NCBI GenBank assembly: GCA_913058335.1 | Contig: CAJXPX010000007.1 | Location: 62,001 to 126,000, forward strand | Source: an uncultured Hyphomonadaceae bacterium | GTDB lineage: Bacteria > Pseudomonadota > Alphaproteobacteria > Caulobacterales > Maricaulaceae | Direction of reading: 5' to 3' | DNA: 64,000 nucleotides | In this document: positions 8,985 to 17,986 of the stretch, piece after piece | Layout: every line of letters starts with the position of its first letter | Position numbering within the stretch: the stretch's first letter is position 1 | Translations under genes and position numbers: made by a program | Notes under the pieces: generated by a model | Databases searched by the model: none | The model's input: the letters and a program-made list of their open reading frames with translations, nothing else | Told to the model about the DNA's origin: nothing

Positions 8985-9800
8985 ATGTCATGGCTTCACT
9001 TAACTATACTGGCTCTCATCCAAGGACTAACCGAGTTCCTGCCGATTTCGAGCTCTGCTCACCTGATTTTACCGGCTAAAATCCTGGGCTGGCAGGATCA
9101 AGGCCCACTTATAGATGTGATGGCGCATTTTGGCTCGCTTTTTGCGGTTATTTTGTATTTCCGCAAAGATGTGGTGTCGATTATTTCGGGTTTCTTCGAT
9201 CTGCTGCAACGAAAACTGAATATCAACTCGGTTTTGACCCTAAATCTGATTCTTGCGACCCCGCCTGCTCTCTTGTTCGGGGCATTCTTGCGATTTGGAG
9301 GGTGGGATGAAGCGATGCGATCCCCTTTGATCATCGCCATCACGACAATAGTCTTTGGCGTACTTCTCTGGCTCTCAGATATTTGGGGTAAAGAAACCCG
9401 AACAACCGAAGATTTGACCTGGAAAAGCGCAGTCTGCCTCGGCTTAGCACAAGCTCTAGCCCTTGTTCCGGGAACTTCCCGCTCTGGAATTACTATGACG
9501 GCTGCCCGCGCCATGGGGCTCACCCGCGTAGAAGCTGCCCGCTTTTCAATGCTAATGAGCCTCCCTATTATCGGCGTAGGGGGGCTATTTGCCCTCTATA
9601 GCCTCGCAGGGGCTTCCAACAGCGAACTGGCAGAGGCGAGCCTAGCGGACGGACTCTGGGTCGCAGCCTTATCTTTTGTGGCTGCCTTTGCCTGTATCTC
9701 GCTGTTCATGAAATGGATCAGCCGGATCGGGATGCTCCCTTTCATGCTTTACCGTTTGGCCTTGGGCGGGGCATTACTCATTTGGGTTTTTTCCGCCTAA
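8985..9800 (+). CDS. uppP: Undecaprenyl-diphosphatase (BacA/UppP family)
   Basis: UppP removes a phosphate from undecaprenyl diphosphate to recycle the lipid carrier used in peptidoglycan and polysaccharide export; overproduction confers bacitracin resistance. The 271-residue integral membrane protein has the two signature regions: GLTEFLPISSSAHL at residues 14-27 and the phosphate-binding VPGTSRSGITM in the middle. About seven to eight hydrophobic segments are visible. It is a monocistronic plus-strand gene; its work connects to the mur/mra genes at the other end of the window. Confidence 0.96.
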   Translation: MSWLHLTILALIQGLTEFLPISSSAHLILPAKILGWQDQGPLIDVMAHFGSLFAVILYFRKDVVSIISGFFDLLQRKLNINSVLTLNLILATPPALLFGAFLRFGGWDEAMRSPLIIAITTIVFGVLLWLSDIWGKETRTTEDLTWKSAVCLGLAQALALVPGTSRSGITMTAARAMGLTRVEAARFSMLMSLPIIGVGGLFALYSLAGASNSELAEASLADGLWVAALSFVAAFACISLFMKWISRIGMLPFMLYRLALGGALLIWVFSA

Positions 9801-9871
9801 GCCTTTATGACTTAAAAATAATTTATCTAGGTTAAATTACTGAACCCCGTTCTGGACAGGGTGGAGCAAAG

Positions 9872-9886
9872 CACTTTAGCAAAGTG
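9872..9886 (+). promoter_or_regulatory. Hairpin immediately before a start codon
   Basis: CACTTT and AAAGTG pair around an AGC loop, ending two bases before the ATG of the serine hydrolase gene at 9889. No Shine-Dalgarno sequence is seen in this leader. The hairpin may limit ribosome access; it has no T-run, so it is a poor terminator candidate for uppP. Confidence 0.4.
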
Positions 9887-9888
9887 TA

Positions 9889-11067
9889 ATGATAACTCGA
9901 TTTGCTCTTTTTGGTCTCTTGGCCTCTTTCTTTTCATTTCTTGTCTCAATTGGGGCCAGCGGGCAAACCTCTCCCTCCCCTGGCATTGAGACAGAGGTCT
10001 TAGATCTTCGTGTTCAAGAGCTAATGTCCAAGCTAGAGATGACAGGCCTTGCTATGGCCATTGTCGAAGATGGTAAAATCACTTTCGCGAAAGGTTATGG
10101 GGAAACTTTAAGCGGGTCCGGAGATCTTGTGAGCGCGGATACCGTGTTTCGCTGGGCATCGGTTTCCAAAGGCGTTGCTGCTCATATTCTGGTCGATATG
10201 GCTAGAAAGGGAGAGTTAAAACTTGACACTCCGGCGACTGAGCTGGCGCCGACACTAAAATTGCCGCCCTCCGAGACCAAAGTGGATATTACCCATTTAC
10301 TCTCCCATCAAATTGGGATTGTTCGAAATGCTTATGATGACAAAATTGAGAGTGGCCTTGGTGCCAAAGAAATCCGTTTAATGCTTGAAGGCCTGCCCTA
10401 TCAATGCGCGCCCACAACCTGTCACACCTATCAAAATGTGGCATATGATGCCGCCTCTGAAATTGTACAAACCCTGACTGGGCTGCCTTATAAATCCGTT
10501 GTTCAAACAGAAGTTTTTGACCGATTTGGCATGAGCACAGCCAGCGTGAGTTATGAAGGGCTTTTACAATCTAAATCCTGGGCCAAACCGCATGGCCGTA
10601 AAAGACAGATTATTGATAGTGTTAAGCCGACCTATTACCGCGTCCCGGCAGCGGCAGGTGTAAATTCCTCTATCAAGGATTTGGCCCGCTGGATGGTGGC
10701 CCAAATGGAAGACGAGTTTCCAGGGGCAGTCTCGGAATCAGAAAAACGGCAACAAGCCTTACAGACCCCGCTTATCCGCACACGCCGCGAACAGCGTTAT
10801 ATTAACCGCCGCTTTGGACAAATGACAAACGCCCATTATGGCATGGGTTTTCGGGTCTATAATTACCAAGGGCATAAAGTCGTTGGTCATCGCGGGGGAG
10901 TCGAAGGATATCGCTCTCTTATTTTGCTGGACCCCGAAAAACGCTCCGGCATCGCCGTCATGTGGAATAGCCCTCATTACCAGCCGACGGGTTTGCAGTT
11001 TGAATTCATGGATCAGCTTTACGACCTGCCCAAGCAGGACTGGCTGAAACTGGACGATAAGAGCTAG
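9889..11067 (+). CDS. Secreted serine hydrolase of the beta-lactamase / class C family
   Basis: A 392-residue protein of the AmpC / EstB / PBP4* superfamily. It has a hydrophobic signal peptide (FALFGLLASFFSFLVSIGAS) ending near residue 25, the nucleophile motif Ser91-Val-Ser-Lys94, the Tyr181-Gln-Asn183 motif and a His334-Arg-Gly-Gly motif replacing KTG. The family includes esterases, D-aminopeptidases and penicillin-binding proteins; HRGG is common in the non-lactamase members. So an exported esterase or peptidase is more likely than a beta-lactamase. The start is supported by the signal peptide, not by a ribosome-binding site. It converges with the TVP38-like gene; the two stop codons overlap. 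Confidence 0.85.
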   Translation: MITRFALFGLLASFFSFLVSIGASGQTSPSPGIETEVLDLRVQELMSKLEMTGLAMAIVEDGKITFAKGYGETLSGSGDLVSADTVFRWASVSKGVAAHILVDMARKGELKLDTPATELAPTLKLPPSETKVDITHLLSHQIGIVRNAYDDKIESGLGAKEIRLMLEGLPYQCAPTTCHTYQNVAYDAASEIVQTLTGLPYKSVVQTEVFDRFGMSTASVSYEGLLQSKSWAKPHGRKRQIIDSVKPTYYRVPAAAGVNSSIKDLARWMVAQMEDEFPGAVSESEKRQQALQTPLIRTRREQRYINRRFGQMTNAHYGMGFRVYNYQGHKVVGHRGGVEGYRSLILLDPEKRSGIAVMWNSPHYQPTGLQFEFMDQLYDLPKQDWLKLDDKS

Positions 11068-11726
11068 GTTTTTTGCTTTTGCGCCCCAAAACGCTTTTGT
11101 AGCCAGAATGTTAACCCTATAGCGACAGCGGCCAATAAGATAAAGACCAGAGAGATCATCCGACCATTCAATCCGGCAAACACGCCTTTCGCTAAAAGCG
11201 CCACAACAAGAATTTTTGGAATAATTCCTAACGCCGTCCCAAGGATAAAAGATCGGGTCGTAATTGACGAAACCCCTGCGGCCATATTGACGAGAATGAA
11301 AGGTCCCGTCGGCACAAGCCGCACCACAAAGCTCCATAAGAGTCCATTGCGTTTAATACGGTCTAAAACATTACCGAGCCGAGGCCCTGTTAAACGACTT
11401 AGTCGTTCACGGCCTAATAGATCTGCGAGCCAAAAATTTAACATCGCAGAGACCAGCGTAGCTATCCAAGAATAAATAGCCCCAATGACAGGCCCAAAGG
11501 CGACGACCGAAACTGTTATGAGCGCCCATTGCGGAAGACCGAAAAATGAGGCGATTGTAAAAATCAGGATAACGACAGGGAGTCCCCAGACGGACCCTCT
11601 AAGACTTTGCAGCCGGTCTTCATAAACACTCAGATCAATGTCAAAAACAAATCGACCAAGAATAAATGTTGCGACAATTACGAGGGAAAGAATAACCGCA
11701 AAAACAAGCGAACGGCGGCGGGTCAT
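11064..11726 (-). CDS. TVP38/TMEM64 (DedA-like VTT domain) membrane protein
   Basis: A 220-residue polytopic membrane protein of the VTT-domain superfamily, members of which are linked to lipid scrambling or membrane homeostasis. Residues carry an N-terminal helix, then the family core: FFGLPQWALITVSVVAFGP, a polar ADLLGRERL loop, and RLVPTGPFILVNMAAG, the last resembling the conserved R-x-x-P-x-x-P region. I chose the ATG at 11726, which overlaps the miaA stop in an ATGA and has GGGA seven bases upstream; an ATG at 11738 would add four residues. Translationally coupled to miaA. Exact transported or flipped substrate unknown. Confidence 0.82.
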   Translation of the reverse strand: MTRRRSLVFAVILSLVIVATFILGRFVFDIDLSVYEDRLQSLRGSVWGLPVVILIFTIASFFGLPQWALITVSVVAFGPVIGAIYSWIATLVSAMLNFWLADLLGRERLSRLTGPRLGNVLDRIKRNGLLWSFVVRLVPTGPFILVNMAAGVSSITTRSFILGTALGIIPKILVVALLAKGVFAGLNGRMISLVFILLAAVAIGLTFWLQKRFGAQKQKT

Positions 11727-12661
11727 GAGTGTTCCCATAGGTGAATATCTTTCTTTATCATATTGATATTCAACTCTTCTTTATGATTCCAATTGGCACA
11801 TTGATTACGAAACCATGTCATTTGGCGTTTCGCAAACCGGCGGGTATCGCGTTTGGCCAACTCTATAGCCCGGTCATATATCAACTCCCCTTTTAAATGC
11901 CGTAAAAGATGTGACAGGCCAATTGCTTTTAGCATGGGAGCCGTCCCATCAGATCCGTAATGTTCAAAAACCGCCCGAGCTTCATCTAATCCTCCTCCTG
12001 TGACCATAGCTTCAAATCGGGAATTTATACGCTCATAGAGCCGCTCTCTCGGCGGCATTAAAACATAGCGTAAAGCATAGGCCACCGGAATTTGCGGGCG
12101 GGTATTTTCCTGCCAAAAGTGAAGCGGGCGACCTGTCTGCTTTATAACGCTTAAAAGTCGGGTCAGCCGCTGTGGGTCTTGGCCTTGCAATCGTGCTGTG
12201 CCGATGGGATCGAGCCTTCTTGCCTCTGCCATGACAGAATTTATTCCCTCCGATTCAATCCGGGCGTCAATGTCTTGAATAATGGCCGGCTCAATCTTCG
12301 GAATAAAGGCCAGGCCTTCAAAAAGAGATTTAAAATAAAGTCCGGTCCCTCCAACCAATATCGGATATTTCCCCCGCGCGAGAATGTCCAGAATAGTAGG
12401 CAAAGCTTCTCTCACCCATTGCCCGCCAGAATAGTGCGTTGCACCGCTGACATAGCCGTAAAGGTGATGCGGCACAGCTTGCATATCCACTTCGTCAGGC
12501 CGAGCGGACAAAATGCGAATATCAGAATAAACTTGCAAAGCATCTGTATTGACAATTTCGCCATCAACAGCTTTTGCAAGGGTAAGCGCCGCGCCGCTCT
12601 TGCCGCTGGCGGTCGGCCCTGCAATACACAGAACCGGTTTCATCGACCGAGACGATATCAT
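11723..12661 (-). CDS. miaA: tRNA dimethylallyltransferase
   Basis: MiaA adds a dimethylallyl group to A37 of tRNAs that read codons starting with U, improving decoding. The 312-residue protein starts with a P-loop GPTASGKS, followed by the family motifs NTDALQVYSDI and ILVGGTGLYFKSL, and DPQRLTRLLSVI in the tRNA-binding part. The ATG at 12661 is used; a second ATG at 12643 (MKPVLCIAG) fits the family equally well and neither has a clear ribosome-binding site. The gene is divergent from serB with only 15 bases between starts, so promoters must extend into one or both genes. Confidence 0.96.
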   Translation of the reverse strand: MISSRSMKPVLCIAGPTASGKSGAALTLAKAVDGEIVNTDALQVYSDIRILSARPDEVDMQAVPHHLYGYVSGATHYSGGQWVREALPTILDILARGKYPILVGGTGLYFKSLFEGLAFIPKIEPAIIQDIDARIESEGINSVMAEARRLDPIGTARLQGQDPQRLTRLLSVIKQTGRPLHFWQENTRPQIPVAYALRYVLMPPRERLYERINSRFEAMVTGGGLDEARAVFEHYGSDGTAPMLKAIGLSHLLRHLKGELIYDRAIELAKRDTRRFAKRQMTWFRNQCANWNHKEELNINMIKKDIHLWEHS

Positions 12662-12676
12662 TGGAGCAAACCCATT

Positions 12677-13561
12677 ATGGCGAACGCGTTAGACCAAATT
12701 CTGACTCTTGTCCTGAAGAAAAATGACACTTCTGTCCTTAAGAGTCTTTTGTCCGCCCTTGAGGTGTCGTCAATATCTGTCCTGGCGAATGGAAAAGCCG
12801 CAGAGGGCGTTCCGCCCAAAAGTTTGACAAAGGACAGGATTGAGATGGTTCTTTTAGAGGCAGGCGTTAAGGCGGATTACTGCTTGCAATCTGGCGAAAG
12901 CCGAAAAAAGAAGCTCCTAATTTGCGATATGGATTCGACACTGATTGGACAGGAATGCATTGATGAACTGGCAGATTTTGCAGGGTTTAAAGAGAAAGTC
13001 AGTGCCATTACCGAACGTGCCATGCGCGGCGAAATCGGCTTTGAGGGCGCCCTGACAGATCGTGTGGCCCTCTTAGAGGGCCTCCCCCTCTCCGATCTTC
13101 AAACCTGTTTTGAAGATCGCATCAGGATTAATGAAGGTGCCAAAACGCTTTGCGCCACGATGAAGGCCAATGGGGCCGAAACGGTTGTGGTTTCCGGCGG
13201 CTTTACGTTCTTTTCCAGCCGTGTCGCCAAAGCGGTCGGGTTTGAACACCACCATGCCAATATTCTGCTGGATGACGGGAAAGCTCTTTCGGGCCGGGTT
13301 CAGCCGCCTATTCTAGGGCGGGAGGCAAAACTGGACCGCTTAAAAGAATATTCGAAAAATTTTGGCGGGCCAGAGGCGGCTCTGGCTATTGGGGACGGGG
13401 CCAATGACCTCGCCATGATAACGGCTTCAGGGCTCGGCATTGCTTATTACGCCAAACCTGCTGTCGCCGCTGCAGCACACTGCGCGATCAATCATTCGGA
13501 TTTACGAACAGCCCTCTATTTCCAAGGTTATAAAGATAGTGAATTCGTTGAAAATGGCTGA
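12677..13561 (+). CDS. serB: Phosphoserine phosphatase
   Basis: SerB dephosphorylates O-phosphoserine in the last step of serine synthesis. The 294-residue protein has an N-terminal ACT-like region (about residues 1-70) and a HAD phosphatase domain starting at CDMDSTLIGQE with catalytic Asp84 and Asp86, then VVVSGGFTFF (motif II serine) and GDGANDLAMI (motif IV). I placed the start at the ATG at 12677; GGAG lies ten bases upstream. The frame is open further upstream inside antisense miaA, but that is not coding. The stop sits 2 bases from the convergent protease gene. Confidence 0.96.
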   Translation: MANALDQILTLVLKKNDTSVLKSLLSALEVSSISVLANGKAAEGVPPKSLTKDRIEMVLLEAGVKADYCLQSGESRKKKLLICDMDSTLIGQECIDELADFAGFKEKVSAITERAMRGEIGFEGALTDRVALLEGLPLSDLQTCFEDRIRINEGAKTLCATMKANGAETVVVSGGFTFFSSRVAKAVGFEHHHANILLDDGKALSGRVQPPILGREAKLDRLKEYSKNFGGPEAALAIGDGANDLAMITASGLGIAYYAKPAVAAAAHCAINHSDLRTALYFQGYKDSEFVENG

Positions 13562-13563
13562 CG

Positions 13564-14973
13564 TTACGATGTGACGGTCAAAGCATAGAAGATGTAATCT
13601 CCACCCCGATTAATCAGGAATGTCACGGGCGCTTCAAATTCTTTTCCGGCGTCAACCGCCTCTTCAAAAGCTTTCGGAGAATCGATCGCTTCAAATCCGA
13701 CTTCTTCGATAATATCTCCAACAAGGATTTTACCGCTGGCTTCGGCATATCTGTCCACTTTGGCAACGCGGACGCCTTCGATACGGTCATCGATACGGTA
13801 TTTTGCCCGTGTTTCATCGCTTAAAGCTTCAACATAAATACCGTTTACAGAGCGTTCAGCGTTATTTTCTTCCTCGACCCGTCGATCCTCTTGCTCTTTG
13901 GTGACTTGCTCTTCCAGTCTTTCAATTGTGACGCTTACTGTTCGTGCACGGCGTTTCCGGATATAACTTATGTCCAGGGCTTCTCCGATTTCAGCTTCTG
14001 CTATACGGCGGCTCAACAGGCGGGAGTTATTCAGTCGCGTTCCACCAATGGCCGTAATCAAATCTCCTTTTTCCAACCCTGCCTTTTCGGCTGGAGAGTC
14101 TTTTACAATGGCCGTCACAAGGGCGCCATATGTGTCATCAAGGCCATAAGACTTAGCAAGAGTTGGGCTTACCTCTTGGGGTCTTACCCCCAGATAACCT
14201 CGCCGCGTTTCGCCAAATTCGATGAGTTGATCCACCACAGACTCCGCGAGTTCAGAGGGAACGGAAAAACTAATGCCCACACTATAGCCTGTCGGCGATA
14301 AAATAGCTGTATTTACACCAATAACATCGCCGTTCATATCAAAGAGGGGGCCACCCGAATTGCCTTGATTGATTGCCACGTCAGTCTGGATGAAGTCGTC
14401 ATAGCTGCCATGGGAAATATCGCGGTTTCGGGCAGAAATAATACCCGCCGCCACGGAGCCGGAATACCCGAATGGATTACCAATTGCGATGACCCATTCC
14501 CCTACCTCAGCCGTGTCTGAATCGCCAAAACTAACGAAAGGCAGGTCATTTCCGGTATCGATTTTCAGCACGGCAATGTCAGTGGCCGGGTCGCGGCCAA
14601 TCAGTTCAGCTTCATAGCTATCGCCGCTCGGAAAGGTCACTTCGATGACATCTGCGTCTTCAATAACATGATTATTGGTCACGACATGGCCGATCGCATC
14701 AATTACAAACCCAGAGCCCAGTGATTTTGATACCCGGCCATCCCGTGTGTTTCCGCGTCCAAAGAAATCATTGAAACGCTCGAGCGGTGACCCTTCCGGA
14801 AACGCCGGAACTTCTTCTGTATCAATGATAATCGTCTGAGCTGTGGAGATATTGACAACTGATGGACTTAGCCGTTTTGTCAACTCTGTGAATCCATCCG
14901 GAGCCGGTCGGGCCAGAGCGGCGCTAGTAAGCAAAAAACATAGGCAAAGTGAAAATAAAATAGATTTAAACAT
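13564..14973 (-). CDS. Periplasmic serine protease, DegP/HtrA (Do) family
   Basis: A 469-residue trypsin-like protease with two PDZ domains that acts in periplasmic protein quality control. It has a signal peptide (SILFSLCLCFLLTSAALA, cleavage near residue 21), the catalytic triad His102 (TNNHVI), Asp132 (TDIAVL) and Ser206 (QGNSGGPLF), a first PDZ near residues 250-340 and a second near 370-460. The order of genes around it (DUF2065, hflC, hflK downstream to upstream) is the common alphaproteobacterial one, where this member is usually annotated DegP or DegQ; sequence alone does not separate the two. Confidence 0.94.
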   Translation of the reverse strand: MFKSILFSLCLCFLLTSAALARPAPDGFTELTKRLSPSVVNISTAQTIIIDTEEVPAFPEGSPLERFNDFFGRGNTRDGRVSKSLGSGFVIDAIGHVVTNNHVIEDADVIEVTFPSGDSYEAELIGRDPATDIAVLKIDTGNDLPFVSFGDSDTAEVGEWVIAIGNPFGYSGSVAAGIISARNRDISHGSYDDFIQTDVAINQGNSGGPLFDMNGDVIGVNTAILSPTGYSVGISFSVPSELAESVVDQLIEFGETRRGYLGVRPQEVSPTLAKSYGLDDTYGALVTAIVKDSPAEKAGLEKGDLITAIGGTRLNNSRLLSRRIAEAEIGEALDISYIRKRRARTVSVTIERLEEQVTKEQEDRRVEEENNAERSVNGIYVEALSDETRAKYRIDDRIEGVRVAKVDRYAEASGKILVGDIIEEVGFEAIDSPKAFEEAVDAGKEFEAPVTFLINRGGDYIFYALTVTS

Positions 14974-15051
14974 ATCAGGACATTAACCGCGCGGCACATT
15001 TTGCCAAGGGGGTCAAAGGCCGCAGTAACAGCTAATTGCCTAACAATTGCG

Positions 15052-15258
15052 TCAGGAAAGCAAACTTACGCCGAAAAGCAGCAGACAAACCCCGACGAAA
15101 ACGGAAATAGCGCCTGTAATATGTAAGTCTCTTTCGTCGGCTTGCTCTAGGAATTCTCGATAGGCCCGCCGGAGGCCGCCTGGAAAAATAGCCCAGACAG
15201 CCCCTTCAAAGGCCAGCGCACCGCCAAAGGCGATGAGAAATATGGCCGAAATACTCAT
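15052..15258 (-). CDS. DUF2065 family small membrane protein
   Basis: A 68-residue protein with two hydrophobic helices (about residues 3-24 and 47-67) joined by a short charged loop, RRAYREFLEQADERDLH. This matches the DUF2065 family, whose genes often follow hflK-hflC in proteobacteria. The start is 21 bases after the hflC stop, so it belongs to the hflK-hflC operon. A role with the HflKC membrane complex is suggested by context only. Confidence 0.85.
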   Translation of the reverse strand: MSISAIFLIAFGGALAFEGAVWAIFPGGLRRAYREFLEQADERDLHITGAISVFVGVCLLLFGVSLLS

Positions 15259-15279
15259 ACTTTATTGGCGATTCCAGAT

Positions 15280-16182
15280 TTAACGGCCGCTGCGCGGGCC
15301 TTGTTGATTATCCAGATATCCAAGGAAATCACTGTCCGGAGAAAGAACATAGGTTGATTTTTTTCCAAGTCCCCTTTTGTAAGCTTCCATAGATCGGTAA
15401 AAGGCGAAAAATTCAGCGTCAAGATTATAGGCTTCCGCGTAAATTCGGTTCCGTTCCTTATCGCCTTGACCCCGGATAATTTCTGCTTCTTTGCGCGCAT
15501 TTGCCAATAAAATTTCAACATCCTTATCTGCTTCAGCTTTGATGGTTCTTTTGGAGCGCTCACCCTCACCGCGTTTTTCGGCGGATTGTTCCTGACGATC
15601 AGCGGACATCCGGTCAAAAACACGTTCCGCGTTTTCAGTCGGCAGATCAGCCCGCTTAATGCGCACATCTTCGATCCGCATCCCAAAACGGCCTGCAGAG
15701 GCACGTGCATTTGCGCGATCCTCAATAGCATTCATGAGGTCAAGTCGCTGCCCCGAAATGATCTCAAAGCTTTCAACACTGCCTAAAATGTCTCTGACAA
15801 GTGAATCGAGAATATTGCTAAGCTGAATTTCGGCCGCTTGACGCGTATTGAACGCTTCATAGAATTGCCGGACATCTGTGATGCGGTAGCGGATAAATGC
15901 ATCTACAACTAGACGCTCTTGGTCTGCAGCCAAAATAGGCTGCCCCTCAAGATCCAGAACCAAGTTTTTACGGTCATACAAGCGCACTTCATCAATAAGC
16001 GGAACTTTAAATTTAAGTCCTGCATCTTCCTCTATGCCGAAAGCATTTTCAGAGTGAACAGGATCCCCGAACCGTAGGACCAAGGCCTGTTTGTCTTCTC
16101 GAACGGTATAAAAGCTGCTCATCACGATAATACCGAGGATGACCAAACCTATCGCTAAACCAATAAACTTACTGTTTTGCAT
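15280..16182 (-). CDS. hflC: Protease modulator HflC (SPFH domain)
   Basis: HflC forms, with HflK, a membrane-anchored periplasmic complex that encloses and restrains the FtsH protease. The 300-residue protein has one N-terminal membrane helix (FIGLAIGLVILGIIVMSSFY), the SPFH/band 7 domain (REDKQALVLRFGDPV onwards) and a charged helical region with EKRGEGERSKRTIKAEADK near residues 200-220. The ATG overlaps the hflK stop by one base (TAATG), showing coupling. The length is typical. Confidence 0.95.
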   Translation of the reverse strand: MQNSKFIGLAIGLVILGIIVMSSFYTVREDKQALVLRFGDPVHSENAFGIEEDAGLKFKVPLIDEVRLYDRKNLVLDLEGQPILAADQERLVVDAFIRYRITDVRQFYEAFNTRQAAEIQLSNILDSLVRDILGSVESFEIISGQRLDLMNAIEDRANARASAGRFGMRIEDVRIKRADLPTENAERVFDRMSADRQEQSAEKRGEGERSKRTIKAEADKDVEILLANARKEAEIIRGQGDKERNRIYAEAYNLDAEFFAFYRSMEAYKRGLGKKSTYVLSPDSDFLGYLDNQQGPRSGR

Positions 16183-17327
16183 TAATTTGCTCCTGCCGGT
16201 TTACCCAGCTTGTCCAGTGGCAGGTATGGTACAACGCCATTTCCTGCTTCATTGTCGAGGATAATTTTATCAGCATCGCTATAAATATCTTCAATTGTTT
16301 CCAGATACATCCGTTGCCGCGTGACTTGGGGGGCTTGGCTATATTCTTCGTAAATCAAACGAAAACGCTCCGCTTCACCCTCTGAGTCGGCAATTACGGA
16401 GTCACGATAACCTTCCGCTTCTTGCAATAAGCGGGCGGCTGTACCTTCGGCCTCAAGGACCTGGGTATTACGATAGGCGCGCGCTTCGTTGATGGCTGTT
16501 TCTGCTTCCTGTTGAGCGTTTACAACATCCAGAAAGTCGTCCTCGACTTCTGCCGGAGGATCCGTCTTTTGGAACTGCACATCATTGACCAAAACGCCAG
16601 CTTCATATTCATCAAGAAGCACTTGTAATTGCTCGGTCACAACGCCCCGTAACTCTTGACGTCCTGTCGTAATAATCGGGTCTAGTTCGTTATTTCCGAT
16701 AACCTCACGGACAACGCTTTCAGCTGCCGATTTTACCAAATCATCCGGTTGGTCCACTTTAAACAAATAGGATTCAAGGTCTTTTATGACCCATAAAACG
16801 GTAAAATTGATATCGACGATATTTTCGTCTCCCGTTAGCATGAGAGACTCTTCCGGAGAGCCTACGCCCACCCGCGTTTCGCGCTGAGACGTCACGTTAC
16901 GAACAATTTTCGTTTCGATGGGGGGCGGAAGTTTAAAGTGCAACCCCGGCCCAGATGTGCGGGAATAATCCCCAAAACGAAGCACGACGGCGCGTTCGTT
17001 ACCTTGCACAGTAAAAATGGAGGTGAATAATAAAAGCACGACAGCCGCGATAACAAAGATCCACTTCGGGATAGTTATATCACCGCCTCCTCCGCCGCCG
17101 CCGGAAAAACCGCCGCGCCCGCCGCCAGATCCACCCCGCTTTACGCGAGACTTGAAACCTTGAATAACATTGTCGAGATCGGGTGATCCTTCACCGGGTT
17201 TGGGGCGTCCTCGGTCAGGCCGGCCTTGGCCCCCATTTTGACCGCCCCATGGATTATTTCCGCCAGAGCCTTTACCGCCAGACCCTTTGGGTTTCCCCCA
17301 AGGGCTATTATTCTTGTCATCTGCCAC
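16182..17327 (-). CDS. hflK: FtsH protease activity modulator HflK
   Basis: HflK is the partner of HflC. The 381-residue protein starts with a glycine-rich, disordered cytoplasmic tail (residues 1-85, with PWG repeats and a run of glycines), then a membrane helix (WIFVIAAVVLLLFTSIFTV), the SPFH domain beginning GNERAVVLRFGDYS, and a C-terminal helical stretch with repeated EAEG. The glycine-rich tail is a standard feature of the family. It lies 59 bases after folA and is fused by a one-base overlap to hflC. Confidence 0.95.
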   Translation of the reverse strand: MADDKNNSPWGKPKGSGGKGSGGNNPWGGQNGGQGRPDRGRPKPGEGSPDLDNVIQGFKSRVKRGGSGGGRGGFSGGGGGGGDITIPKWIFVIAAVVLLLFTSIFTVQGNERAVVLRFGDYSRTSGPGLHFKLPPPIETKIVRNVTSQRETRVGVGSPEESLMLTGDENIVDINFTVLWVIKDLESYLFKVDQPDDLVKSAAESVVREVIGNNELDPIITTGRQELRGVVTEQLQVLLDEYEAGVLVNDVQFQKTDPPAEVEDDFLDVVNAQQEAETAINEARAYRNTQVLEAEGTAARLLQEAEGYRDSVIADSEGEAERFRLIYEEYSQAPQVTRQRMYLETIEDIYSDADKIILDNEAGNGVVPYLPLDKLGKPAGAN

Positions 17328-17386
17328 AAATTTCTCCGAAAAGTCTTTTCATTTAACTTGGCTGTCATAGCCTATTTTATCAAGGG

Positions 17387-17926
17387 CTATAGGTGCGAAA
17401 CTCTGTCCCAAATTTGTACGACAAAGTCGTACTCATCCTGAGGTGATTTCAGTCCCGTTTTTTCACTTATCAAGCGCCAATTGTCTGGATCAGGTGCTTC
17501 GAAGTGCGCATCACCTTCTGGCTCCTCATGAACCTGTGTAATATACTGACGGTTAATATGCGGCATAAGCGTTCGGTAAAGCTGCGCCCCTCCGATGACC
17601 ATAACATCTTCGGCTCCTAACTGGCCCGCCAGTTCATAACCTCGGCCCACAAACCCTTTGAGGTCTGTAAAAACTTCCGCCTTTTTAGCCTGATAGCCTT
17701 TATCCCGCGTAAGAACAAGATTGGGCCGTCCCGGTAAAGGAAAAGGAAGGCTTTCCCAAGTCTTGCGCCCCATCAAAACCGGCTTGCCTAAAGTGATAGA
17801 TTTGAAAAATTTTAGATCTGACGGTAAACTCCACGGCAAATCCCCATCTCTTCCAATAACCCCATTGCGCGCCCGTGCGACAACTAGGGAAAGTCTGGGG
17901 ACTGAAATCTCGGGACAAATGGACAT
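17387..17926 (-). CDS. folA: Dihydrofolate reductase
   Basis: FolA reduces dihydrofolate to tetrahydrofolate with NADPH, restoring the cofactor that ThyA oxidises. Recognisable are ARARNGVIGRDGDLPWSLPSDL (substrate and Met20-loop region, with the family WxLPxDLKxFK pattern), VLMGRKTWESLP and VMVIGGAQLYRTLMPH. I used the ATG at 17926 (179 residues); a GTG at 17941 would add five residues, and neither has a good ribosome-binding site. It leads the folA-hflK-hflC group. In many relatives thyA is directly upstream; here thyA is 3.9 kb away. Confidence 0.94.
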   Translation of the reverse strand: MSICPEISVPRLSLVVARARNGVIGRDGDLPWSLPSDLKFFKSITLGKPVLMGRKTWESLPFPLPGRPNLVLTRDKGYQAKKAEVFTDLKGFVGRGYELAGQLGAEDVMVIGGAQLYRTLMPHINRQYITQVHEEPEGDAHFEAPDPDNWRLISEKTGLKSPQDEYDFVVQIWDRVSHL

Positions 17927-17986
17927 AATGGGGCGATACACGATAGAGCAAAAGAGGTATAGCGAAAGCGAAGGAAATCGGGCCGC

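Noticed and set aside
9889-11067. Considered as a beta-lactamase resistance gene
   Set aside because: Has HRGG instead of KTG and belongs to the broad esterase/peptidase side of the family; resistance cannot be claimed.
12179-12676. In-frame extension of serB upstream of 12677
   Set aside because: Lies antisense to miaA and has no similarity to phosphoserine phosphatase; the ATG at 12677 has a ribosome-binding site.
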